Of a stretch of DNA of 64,000 bases, positions 40,834 through 49,700 are shown in pieces. Position 1 is the first letter of the stretch. Each line of letters begins with the position of its first letter. The stretch spans positions 1 to 64,000 of the forward strand of contig JAUHXZ010000004.1 of NCBI GenBank assembly GCA_030426725.1, in the 5' to 3' direction. The notes below the pieces were generated by a model. That model saw only the letters and a list, made by a program, of their open reading frames with translations, did no database searches and had not been told where the DNA came from. The translations under genes and the position numbers were made by a program. Source of the DNA: Actinomycetes bacterium (GTDB lineage Bacteria > Actinomycetota > Actinomycetes > Propionibacteriales > Propionibacteriaceae).

Positions 40834-43146
40834 TCAGCGTCCCGCCGGGAGCGCGGTCCACAACACCCAGCGGCCATCCTCCGGGCCGGCGGAGAACCGC
40901 CCTCCCAGGAGGTCGACACGCTCCCGGATCCCGGCCAGGCCGAAGCCCAGCGAGAGCTTCGACGTCCGCCGGTTCGTGGGCAGAGGGTTGGCGATGAGCA
41001 GCACGACCTCGTCGTCCGAGAGCTGGACCGTGAGGTCGCAACCGTCCCCCGGCTCGGCGTAGCGCAAGATGTTGGTCACCCCCTCCTGCATGACGCGCGT
41101 GAGCGTCCGCAGCGTGGGCTGCGGCAGATCGTCGGTGGCGGGATCGACCAGCGTGACCGGGGTGAATCCCGCATCGCGGAGGGTCTCCGACAGGGCCTCG
41201 GCGACGGTGGTCGGACGCACGATGACCACGTCGTCCGCGGTCGCGTTGCGTCCGGACATGATGCGCCCCAGGAGCTGCATCTCGTCCTCCGCGCTCTCGA
41301 TGGAGCGGCGCATGCGGCTCAGCGCGGTACGCAGTTCCGCGGGGTCCGCGGAGTCCCCGTAGGCCATGCATTGGAGCGTGGCCACGGAAAGATGATGGGC
41401 CACGACGTCGTGGAGTTCCCGTGCCAGGAGATTACGCTCCTCGGTGCGGATCGTCTCGGTGGAGGCCTCAAGGGCAACCATCTCGGCCAGGTGGCTGCGC
41501 CGCGACGTGAGGAAGTGCCGCACGGCGATGAGCGTCGGCAGGGCCAGGAGGACGATCGCGGCCACGATGCTGCGCTCGCGGACCGTTCCCGAGCCGACGA
41601 TGAACGCCGCAGCCATTGCACCGGTCACCAGACCACCGAGCCACAGGGCCACCGAACGACGGGTCACCCTGGCGGCCTGGAGACAGGCAACCAGCAACAG
41701 CGCGGTGAGCGCGAGGTCGTCCGGATGGGGCGTGAGCAGCATCCCCAGAGTGGCGGCGGCGGCCGGGACGATCCCGACGCGCGGCCACCAGAGCAGGATT
41801 CCCGCCGCCGCGAAGCCGATCACCTCCCACACGAGGTCCCACCGCATGTCCCCGGCGGCCAGGGCCCCGGGCAGCTGCGCTCCCGCCGCAAGGCCCGCCA
41901 TCGTGATGGCGATCGTCAGCAGTCCACGCAGACTGTTCATCGACAGCCACTCCTGCCAGGGGCGGGCGGCGGGGGCGGCGCCGCCGGCCGGCCGGTCGTA
42001 GGCAGGCGGCAGTTCGAGCCGCAGGAAGCGGGCGTCGCCGTCCCGGCTCACCCGCAGGGTGCCGCCCAGGGCCTCCGCCCGGGTGCGTAGACGTTCGAGG
42101 CGCCGGGTCTGCTCGGGTTCGGGCACGAGCGGCGCGGGATAGCCGGTCTCGAGGATCGTCCAACCGCGGCGCCGTTCCCCGGTGACGGTGAGTCCGGGCA
42201 GCGCGTACTCGTCGAGTGCCCGGTACTCCGCCAGGGTGGCCGCCGTGACCTCCTCGATGGTCTTGACCACGGTGGTCTGTGTGACCAGTCCCAGCGAGTC
42301 GAAGTCCGTGGGGACGTCGAAGCGGAACGGCACCCGCGCGGCCGCGAGCCGTCGCTCGGCCCCCTCGATGACCGCGGAGACGCTCGGGCCGGTGATCGAC
42401 TCGTTCCCCCCTTTCGCGGTGCGGTCCTCACGCAGCATCCCCACCAGGGCGCGGACCTCGGTCAGCGCAGCCAGGCACGCGTCGTTCACGCTGCCGATCG
42501 CCGCGCGGAGGCGGGAGGGATCGGTCGCCCCCTCGGCGCCGTCCAGCACGGCACGGCTCCGGGTCAGCCCCGCCGAGATCAGGGTCCGCAACTCCGCGCC
42601 GAGCCGGGCCCGTTCCTCGGCCCGGATGGTCGTGGCGTCGTCGGCCAGGACCGCGACGCGTCCCTGGAACCGACGACGCGCGATCTGGAGGCCACGGACG
42701 CCGGCACCGGCCAGCGCTCCCGGGATGATGAAAAGGAGGTAGGAGAAGGACATCTCCCACCACGGGGGGTTCTGCAGGCCGCGCACCAAGGAGTAGCCGA
42801 CGAACAGCCCGGCGACCGCCAGCGCCTCGGGGGGCCTGGCGCCGGCCACGAAGGCGGCGGTCACGATCAGAGGCGCAACCAGGTCCGCCTCCATGCTGCC
42901 GGCCATCAGCGTGAGGACCAGGGGGATGACCACGAACGCGAGACCGATCCTCGGCTTCCAGAGTGCGACGATGCACCCCGCGGCCTCAAGCAGCTGCGCG
43001 GTCACCGTGAGCGGCGTGCTCCAGCCCTGGCGCTGCCAGTCGATCATCGTGCCGATGGTTCCGAAGGCGATGGTGGCGGCGATGACGAAGCGTGACGCGC
43101 GCAGAAGACTCCCGGAGGGCGCCGTGCCCTCCGGGATCAATGACAA
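40834..43146 (-). CDS. Tandem-duplicated NarL-type sensor histidine kinase (N-terminal module degenerate, C-terminal module active-looking)
   Basis: Second module TIRTEERNLLARELHDVVAHHLSVATLQ with QEGVTNILRYA and GFGLAGIRERV; first module TIRAEERARLGAELRTLISAGLTRSRAV lacks His. TTG start. Confidence 0.85.
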   Translation of the reverse strand: MSLIPEGTAPSGSLLRASRFVIAATIAFGTIGTMIDWQRQGWSTPLTVTAQLLEAAGCIVALWKPRIGLAFVVIPLVLTLMAGSMEADLVAPLIVTAAFVAGARPPEALAVAGLFVGYSLVRGLQNPPWWEMSFSYLLFIIPGALAGAGVRGLQIARRRFQGRVAVLADDATTIRAEERARLGAELRTLISAGLTRSRAVLDGAEGATDPSRLRAAIGSVNDACLAALTEVRALVGMLREDRTAKGGNESITGPSVSAVIEGAERRLAAARVPFRFDVPTDFDSLGLVTQTTVVKTIEEVTAATLAEYRALDEYALPGLTVTGERRRGWTILETGYPAPLVPEPEQTRRLERLRTRAEALGGTLRVSRDGDARFLRLELPPAYDRPAGGAAPAARPWQEWLSMNSLRGLLTIAITMAGLAAGAQLPGALAAGDMRWDLVWEVIGFAAAGILLWWPRVGIVPAAAATLGMLLTPHPDDLALTALLLVACLQAARVTRRSVALWLGGLVTGAMAAAFIVGSGTVRERSIVAAIVLLALPTLIAVRHFLTSRRSHLAEMVALEASTETIRTEERNLLARELHDVVAHHLSVATLQCMAYGDSADPAELRTALSRMRRSIESAEDEMQLLGRIMSGRNATADDVVIVRPTTVAEALSETLRDAGFTPVTLVDPATDDLPQPTLRTLTRVMQEGVTNILRYAEPGDGCDLTVQLSDDEVVLLIANPLPTNRRTSKLSLGFGLAGIRERVDLLGGRFSAGPEDGRWVLWTALPAGR

Positions 43147-43210
43147 GCCGGGACGGGCCTTGAGGTCCGCATCCCGGCTGTGCGTGTTGCTGGCGCTCAG
43201 GGTCGGAGGA

Positions 43211-43390
43211 TCAGCGCGGGTGGCACATCGGCAGCCACGGGAAGATCGGGCAGAAGAAGTTGGTCTCGACGACCGTCGTGGTGCTGCCCGAGACGGGTTC
43301 CGGTTCGTCGGCCGACTTCGGTGCCGCCGCCGCGGTGGGCACCGCCGTGACAGCCAGGAGGATCCCGGCGAGGATGATTCTGAGCTTCAT
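43211..43390 (-). CDS. Small secreted two-cysteine peptide (59 aa), below the ORF-track length cutoff
   Basis: MKLRIILAGILLAVTAVPTAAAAPKSADEPEPVSGSTTTVVETNFFCPIFPWLPMCHPR; SD AGGAA 7 nt upstream of ATG; signal peptide with AxA; third-position GC about 90%. Confidence 0.6.
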   Translation of the reverse strand: MKLRIILAGILLAVTAVPTAAAAPKSADEPEPVSGSTTTVVETNFFCPIFPWLPMCHPR

Positions 43391-43531
43391 GGCGTTCCTG
43401 CTTCGGGTCGGGGAAAGTTCTCGGCAGCTCCATTGATACCCCCTAACGGGAGAATCGGGTACTCACTTCCGGCCAGAATTGCTGGACGACCGTCGGCGAT
43501 CCGCCCGGCGGGGCCCCACTAGGCTACTTCC

Positions 43532-44212
43532 ATGAACAGTGTGTGCCGCATCCTGGTCGTCGACGATGACCCGATGGTGCGCGAGGCCTATCGCACCTTC
43601 TTCTCCCGGAACCCCGGCTACGAGGTCGTCGATGAGGCCCGCGACGGCAACGAGGCGGTGACCTCGTTCCGCTACCACCGGCCCGACGTCGTCCTCATGG
43701 ACCTGCAGATGCCGGAGAAGTCCGGCATCGACGCCACCCGGGAGATCTGCGCCAGGTGGACGGACGCCTGTGTGGTGGCGCTGACCACCTTCGGCACGCG
43801 CGAGTACATCGTCGCCGCGCTGCGTGCCGGCGCGGCCGGCTACCTGCTCAAGGACGCCGGAGGTCCGGCGATCGTGAGCGGGATCCAGCAGGCCCTTGCC
43901 GGCGAGATGCCGCTGTCGGCGGCGGTTCGGAGGGAACTCGTCTCCAACGTGGTGTCGGCGCCGGAACGGCCCCGGCCGCTGCCGGATCCGGGCTTGGCCC
44001 CGCGGGAGAAGGAGCTGCTCAAGTGGCTCGCCCAGGGGCTGACCAACCAGCAGATCGGCGCACGCATGTTCGTCTCCGAGGGCACCGTGAAGCAATACCT
44101 GTCGCACATCGGGGACAAGTTCGGGTTGAAGTCGCGCACGCAGATCCTGGTCCGGGCGATCCAGCTCGGGGTCGTCGACCCGACCGAGATGGATCCGGTA
44201 ACCGCGGACTGA
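43532..44212 (+). CDS. NarL/FixJ-family response regulator
   Basis: CRILVVDDDPMVREAYRTFF, PDVVLMDLQMPEKSGIDATREI, LAPREKELLKWLAQGLTNQQIGARMFVSEGTVKQYLSHIGDKFGLKSRTQ (LuxR HTH). Confidence 0.92.
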   Translation: MNSVCRILVVDDDPMVREAYRTFFSRNPGYEVVDEARDGNEAVTSFRYHRPDVVLMDLQMPEKSGIDATREICARWTDACVVALTTFGTREYIVAALRAGAAGYLLKDAGGPAIVSGIQQALAGEMPLSAAVRRELVSNVVSAPERPRPLPDPGLAPREKELLKWLAQGLTNQQIGARMFVSEGTVKQYLSHIGDKFGLKSRTQILVRAIQLGVVDPTEMDPVTAD

Positions 44213-44222
44213 GCGGCCCGCC

Positions 44223-45146
44223 TCAGGCGATTCCACGCTCCGCGAGGACCCCCACGCGGGGCACGGCCAGCCCGGCGAGTTCCCCCAGGGTGCGCTCCGC
44301 CTGCCGGGTCTCCTCGGTCAACTCGACGAGCCCGAAGCCCACGGACGCCCGCCACACGTCGTCCGGACGGAGTCCGGTGACTGCCAGCGCCTCCGCGCCG
44401 TCGACATCGGTGCGCGCGACCGTCGCCCCCATGCCCACGAGGAGGTCCTCGAGTTCGCGCTGCCGTGCCACCCGGATGGTCACTGTCCGGGCCACCACGG
44501 GCACAAGCTCACCGGGGGGCACCTCGGCCGTCACCCCTTCCCCGCCGAGGACGATCACACGGTCCGCCACGCGGGCCCACTGGCGCAGTGATCCGCCGGC
44601 GATGAGGACCGTCCGCCCCTGGGAGACGAGCCGGCGGAGCACCTGGCGCAGCCACCGGGCGTCCTCTCCCGTGAGTTCGCGGAAGGGGTCGTCGAGGATG
44701 TAGTTGGTCGGCCCGGCCACCATGGCACAGCCCACGGCGAGGCGGACTCTCGCGGCGGCCGGCGCGCCCCACAGCCGGTCCCCCGCCAGTGAGGTCAGGC
44801 CGACGAGTTCCAGCACCTCGTCCGCCGTGCGCCTGGTCTGGCCCGCCGCCGTGGCCGCTCTCCTGATGTGCTCTCGGGGGGTGAGCCAGGGGCGCGGCCC
44901 GAACGGGCTCCGCACGGTCCCGACCACGGCGGCGGGGTGATCGAGTGACTCGTAGGTGCGGCCGTCGATGAGCGCTGTCCCGGCCGTGAGCCGGTCGCGC
45001 CCCAGGATGAGCCGGACGACACCGGAGGCCACGCCGCCGATGGGGTCGAGCAGCGCGGTCACCTCCCCGGCGCGGGCACGGAAGGTCACGTCCCTGACGG
45101 TGGCGCGCCCCGCACGGGCGCCACTGAGCCGGCTCACTTCGATCAC
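44223..45146 (-). CDS. Catalytically degenerate ABC ATPase-like protein
   Basis: Overall ABC-2 ATPase architecture (VRDVTFRARAGEVTALLDPIGG...LELVGLTSLAGDRLWG...NYILDDPFRELTGEDARWLRQVLRRLVSQGRTVLIAGGSLRQWARVADRVIVLGGE) but Walker A, signature and H-loop residues are lost. Confidence 0.75.
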   Translation of the reverse strand: MIEVSRLSGARAGRATVRDVTFRARAGEVTALLDPIGGVASGVVRLILGRDRLTAGTALIDGRTYESLDHPAAVVGTVRSPFGPRPWLTPREHIRRAATAAGQTRRTADEVLELVGLTSLAGDRLWGAPAAARVRLAVGCAMVAGPTNYILDDPFRELTGEDARWLRQVLRRLVSQGRTVLIAGGSLRQWARVADRVIVLGGEGVTAEVPPGELVPVVARTVTIRVARQRELEDLLVGMGATVARTDVDGAEALAVTGLRPDDVWRASVGFGLVELTEETRQAERTLGELAGLAVPRVGVLAERGIA

Positions 45147-45196
45147 ATCGATGATATTGCCGGGATCAGGGCGGCCCTACCATGGACTTTGGTTAG

Positions 45197-45234
45197 CTCC
45201 CGTCAGAACTCACCCGAAGGTGAGCTCCCGGGAG
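45197..45234 (-). terminator. Hairpin immediately downstream of ftsY
   Basis: CTCACC-CGAA-GGTGAG (45209-45224) nested in CTCCCG (45197-45202) / CGGGAG (45229-45234). Confidence 0.6.
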
Positions 45235-46440
45235 TCAGTCGCCGAGGATGCCCTGCACGAAGCTCCCGGGCTCGAACACCGCCAGGTCGTCGACACCCTC
45301 GCCGAGCCCCACCAGCTTGACCGGGACGCCAAGCTCGCGCTGGACCTGGATGACGATGCCGCCCTTGGCCGAGCCATCGAGTTTGGTGAGCACGATGCCG
45401 GTGACGTCGACGACCTCGGCGAAGATGCGGGCCTGGGTCATGCCGTTCTGGCCGGTGGTGGCGTCGAGGACCAGGAGGACCTCGGTGACGGGCGCCTTCT
45501 TCTCGATGACGCGCTTGACCTTGCCGAGTTCGTCCATGAGTCCGGTCTTGGTGTGCAGGCGTCCGGCGGTGTCGACGATCGCGACGTCGATACCCTGCTC
45601 GGCGGCCTGCGCGACGGCGTCGAAGGCCACGGAGGCGGGGTCGGCGCCCTCGGAGCCCCGCACGGTGTGCACCCCGACGCGTTCGCCCCAGGTGGACAGC
45701 TGTTCGACGGCGGCGGCGCGGAACGTGTCCGCCGCGCCGAGGACGACGGAACGGTCCTCGGCGACCAGGACGCGGGCGAGTTTGCCGACGGTGGTCGTCT
45801 TGCCGGTGCCGTTGACGCCGACGACGAGGACGACGGCGGGTGCGCCGGGCGCCCCCGGCGTCAGGTTCAGTGACCGGTCGAGTGTGGGATCCACGAGCGC
45901 GAGGAGTTCGTCGTGCAGCACGCGCTTGGCTTCGGCCGGGTCGACGACGCCGTCGAGTGCCAGCTTGCGACGCAGAGTCTCGGTGAGTTCCGTGGCCGGC
46001 CCGACGCCGAGATCGGACATGATGAGCGTGGTCTCGAAATCGTCCCAGGTGTCCGCGTCGATGCGATCGACGGCGAGCAGATCGGCAAGGGCCCGGGCCA
46101 GCGCGTTGTTGCTGCCGGCGAGGCGCCGCCTGAGCCGGGTCCAGCGCGTGGCGAGGGCCTCGGGCTGCTCGACCTCGGGCTCGGGGATGACCTCCGGCTC
46201 GGGTTCGGCGATGACTTGAGGTTCCGGTTCGGGTTCGGCCGGTGCCTCCGGTTCCTCGACGGCGGGAGCCTCCGGCACGCCCGGCTCCGCCTCGACCGGT
46301 GGCTCTTCGGCCTCCCCCTCCAGTTCGGGGCGCTCGGCACCCTCGAGTTCCTGACGGCGGCGGTCGACAATGACGACCACGCTGGCGATGACGATCGCCA
46401 GTCCGACGATGCCGATGATGACCCAGAAGAACCAATCCAC
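45235..46440 (-). CDS. ftsY: Signal recognition particle receptor FtsY
   Basis: N-terminal TM and acidic EPEPEPE linker; VVGVNGTGKTTTVGKLARVLV; GAADTFRAAAVEQLSTW; DTAGRLHTKTGLMDEL; LTKLDGSAKGG. Confidence 0.95.
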   Translation of the reverse strand: MDWFFWVIIGIVGLAIVIASVVVIVDRRRQELEGAERPELEGEAEEPPVEAEPGVPEAPAVEEPEAPAEPEPEPQVIAEPEPEVIPEPEVEQPEALATRWTRLRRRLAGSNNALARALADLLAVDRIDADTWDDFETTLIMSDLGVGPATELTETLRRKLALDGVVDPAEAKRVLHDELLALVDPTLDRSLNLTPGAPGAPAVVLVVGVNGTGKTTTVGKLARVLVAEDRSVVLGAADTFRAAAVEQLSTWGERVGVHTVRGSEGADPASVAFDAVAQAAEQGIDVAIVDTAGRLHTKTGLMDELGKVKRVIEKKAPVTEVLLVLDATTGQNGMTQARIFAEVVDVTGIVLTKLDGSAKGGIVIQVQRELGVPVKLVGLGEGVDDLAVFEPGSFVQGILGD

Positions 46441-46496
46441 GCGGTCATCCTAGTGGGCCACCCGGCCGGGTGCCCCTCCCCTCCAGCGCCCGGGCG

Positions 46497-46694
46497 TCAG
46501 GGGGTCTTGTGGTCGAGACGCTCGAGGAACTTCGGCACGTCTCCCTGACCGTTCAGGTGGCGTGACGTTTCTTCGACGACGCGTCCCCACCGGGCATGCT
46601 TGACCTCAAGCCGGCCGGCGGAGGAGGCGACGACGGCGATGAGGCCGCCGGCGAGGGCGAGGATGAACAAGGCGGACAGGACGACGACGAACAT
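46497..46694 (-). CDS. Small single-TM hypothetical protein
   Basis: MFVVVLSALFILALAGGLIAVVASSAGRLEVKHARWGRVVEETSRHLNGQGDVPKFLERLDHKTP. Confidence 0.55.
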   Translation of the reverse strand: MFVVVLSALFILALAGGLIAVVASSAGRLEVKHARWGRVVEETSRHLNGQGDVPKFLERLDHKTP

Positions 46695-46798
46695 CGGAAC
46701 GTGCCCTTTCAGGGAAGCGGGGAAGCTGAGTCCATAGTGCCTCACGCCGAGGGTCGGATGGCAACTTCGCCCGGCGTGTCAAGCCTCGGCCCGGCGTG

Positions 46799-49700
46799 TC
46801 AGCTCTCATGCATGCGCTGGGAGACGACGGTCGAGATGCCGTCGCCTCGCATGGTGACGCCGTACAGCGAGTCGGCGATCTCCATGGTGCGCTTCTGGTG
46901 GGTGATGACGAGCAGCTGCGACGAGGCTCGCAGTTCCTCGTAGATCGACAGGAGCCGGCCGAGGTTCGCGTCGTCGAGCGCGGCCTCCACCTCGTCGAGG
47001 ATGTAGAACGGGCTGGGGCGCGCGATGAACAGCGCAACGAGGAACGCGACGGCGACCAGGGACCGCTCCCCACCGGACAGGAGGGACAGCCGTTTGACCT
47101 GCTTGCCGGCGGGGCGTGCCTCCACGTCGACTCCGGTCGTCAGCCAGTCCCCCGGCTCGGTGAGCAGGAGCCGCCCCTCCCCCCCGGGGAAGAGCCGGGA
47201 GAAGACGTCGGCGAAGCTCTCCTCGACGTCGCGGTAGGCCGCCTCGAACACCTCCTGCACGCGTCGGTCCACTTCGTCGACGATGTCGAGCAGGTCCGAG
47301 CGGGTCCGCTTGAGGTCGTCGAGCTGCTCCGCGAGGAACGCGTGCCGGGCCGTCATCGCCTCGAACTCCTCGAGCGCCAGCGGGTTGACGCGCCCGAGCA
47401 CGGACAGGTTCCGTTCGGCGGCCCGCAGCCTGGTTGCCTGCTCCTCGCGGACGTAGGGCACCGGCTCGGGCTGTTCGTCGTCGTCGGTGAGGGCCGTCCC
47501 GTCGGGCCGGGTGAGCACCGGGACGGGCTGGTCCGGGCCGTAGCCGGAGACCAGGTCGTCGGGCTCCATGCCGAGCTCGTGCAGCGCACGCTCCGCCAGC
47601 TGTTCGACGCGCATGCGGAGCTCGATGCGCACCATCTCGTCGCGATGGGCGCCGCGGACGATCTCATCGAGCCGGGCGGAGGCGGCCTTGGTGGCGTGGC
47701 GTGCCCGCGTCGTGCCGGCCTCCGCCTCGCGCCGGGCGGTATCGGCGCTGTCGCGTGCCGACGAGGCGGCCCGGCGCGCCGCGTCGACGTGCTCGGCCAC
47801 CTGCCCGGCGGCGGTGTGGACGGCTGCGGCCAGCTCCGCCTCGCGGCGGATCTGCTCGGCGCGTGCCTCGGCCTTCGCCCGCGACTGCCGCTCCTGCTGG
47901 GCCGCGCGGGCCAGGGACGCCGCTCGGCCGGCGATGGCGTTGACCTGTTCCTCCGATGTGCGCAGTGTCAACCGCGCGTCCATCTCCGCCTGGCGCGCCC
48001 TCCTCGCCTCGGCCGCCTTGGCGTCGCGTTCGGCCGGGTCGGGTTCCTCGATCTCTCCCTCCGCGGAGGCTGCCTCCAGGCGGGCCGTCAGCTGGGCGAG
48101 CTGCTCCTCGTCGCGTGCCCTGGCCGCCTTGGCCGCCTCGATCGCCTCCGCGAGCCGCTCGGCGTCGCGGTGCGCCGACGCCTGGCCCTGGCGGTGGGCG
48201 TTCAGCTGCTCCGCGACCGCCGCGAGTTCCGCGTCGGAGGCGTGCAGCGCCGACAGCGCGTCGGCCTCGGCGCGGCGTGCCTCGGAAAGCCGGTCCGCCA
48301 GCTGCTGGGCAGCGAACCGCTGCCGCTCGGCCTCCCGGTGGCACTCGTCGAGGGCGGCCTGCGCCTCGGCGAGCTCGGCCTGCACCTCGAGCAGGGAGGG
48401 CGCCGTGGCGGACCCGCCTTCGACGAGCCAGGCCGAGTACAGGTCGCCCGCCCTGGTCACGGCGACGGCATGGGGGTGGTCGGCGACGATTCGGACGGCC
48501 TCATCCGGTGACTCGACGGCGACCGCGTCGCCAAGGAGCCGGTCGAGGGCGCCTGCGAGGTGGTCCGGGGCGTGGACGAGGTCGAGAAGGCTCTGCCCAC
48601 CCGTCGGCGCCGTCGCGGGTCGGCGAGGGGCGCCGGCGACGACGAGAGGGGCCCGCCCCAGGTCCTCGTCGGCGAGGTAGCGGGCCGCGGACAGCGCGCC
48701 GTCGAGCCCCTGCACGACGACGGACTCCGCCATGCCTCGCAGCGCGGCGGCCGCGGCGGCCTCCCACCCGGACGTCACGGTGACCAGATCGCTGAGCCGG
48801 CCGACGACGTCGTCCTGACCGGCCTCGAGCAGGCCCTCGGAGCCGTCACGGCGGCGGGTGAGCAGGTCAAGGGCCTCGATGCGGGCCTCGAGCGCGGCAC
48901 GCGTCCGGGCGGTCCCGGCCTCGTCGGCGCGGCAGGCCGATTCCCGCTCCTCGAGGCCGGCCACCTCGGCGGCGGCCCGCTCGTAGGCCTCGTCGAGGTC
49001 CGACTCGGACGCGCCGAGCCCTGCGAGGGACGATTCGGCGGAGACGAACCGGTGTCCGGCCTCCTCGGCGCGAGCCAGTGCCTCGTCGCGGCGGGCCGCC
49101 AACCGGGACACCTCCTCGTCGGAGGCCTCCAGCCGGGAGCGGATCGAGTTGACCTTGCCCGTGAGCCGGGCGAGGCCCTCGCGCCGGTCGGCGATCGCGC
49201 GGAGCGCGGCGCTGTAGGACTGCTCCGCGGCGGCGTGTTCCTGCTCGGCGCCGTTGCGGCGGAGCGTGGCGTCCGCGAGATCGCCCTGTGCGGCCTCGAC
49301 GGCGGAGCGCAGCTCAGCCTCCCGGTGCCGCATCTCCTCGGCCTCGGACTCGAGCACTTCCGGGTCGCGCCCGCCCACTTCGAGCGCGGGCTGCGCGTCG
49401 CCGGCGCGCATCCGCTCCGCGGCGATCGACACGGTGGTGGTGACCCGTTCGCGGAGTCCGGCAAGCGCGTACCAGCGGGCCTGGGCCGCGTCGAACTCGG
49501 CGGCCGCCTCCCTGAGGCGGGTCTCGGCGGCCTCCTCCGCGGCCATGGCGTCGTTGACGGCCCGTTCGGCTTCGGCGCGGGCAGCGGCGGCCGCGGCCTC
49601 GTCGGCTATCTCTTCGGCCAGGCGGTCCTTGGCCTGGGCGAGGTCCTCGGCGAGGAGGCGCGCCTTGGCGTCGCGGACCTCCGCCTGGATGACGGCGGCC

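Noticed and set aside
43197-43433. 78-aa minus-strand ORF listed in the track at the peptide locus
   Set aside because: Out of frame with the better-supported 59-aa secreted peptide; composition (HRRG-rich) looks non-coding.
46769-46801. Short direct repeat GCCCGGCGTGTCA x2 (period 20) at the smc 3' end
   Set aside because: Only two copies, no associated feature; probably minor local duplication.
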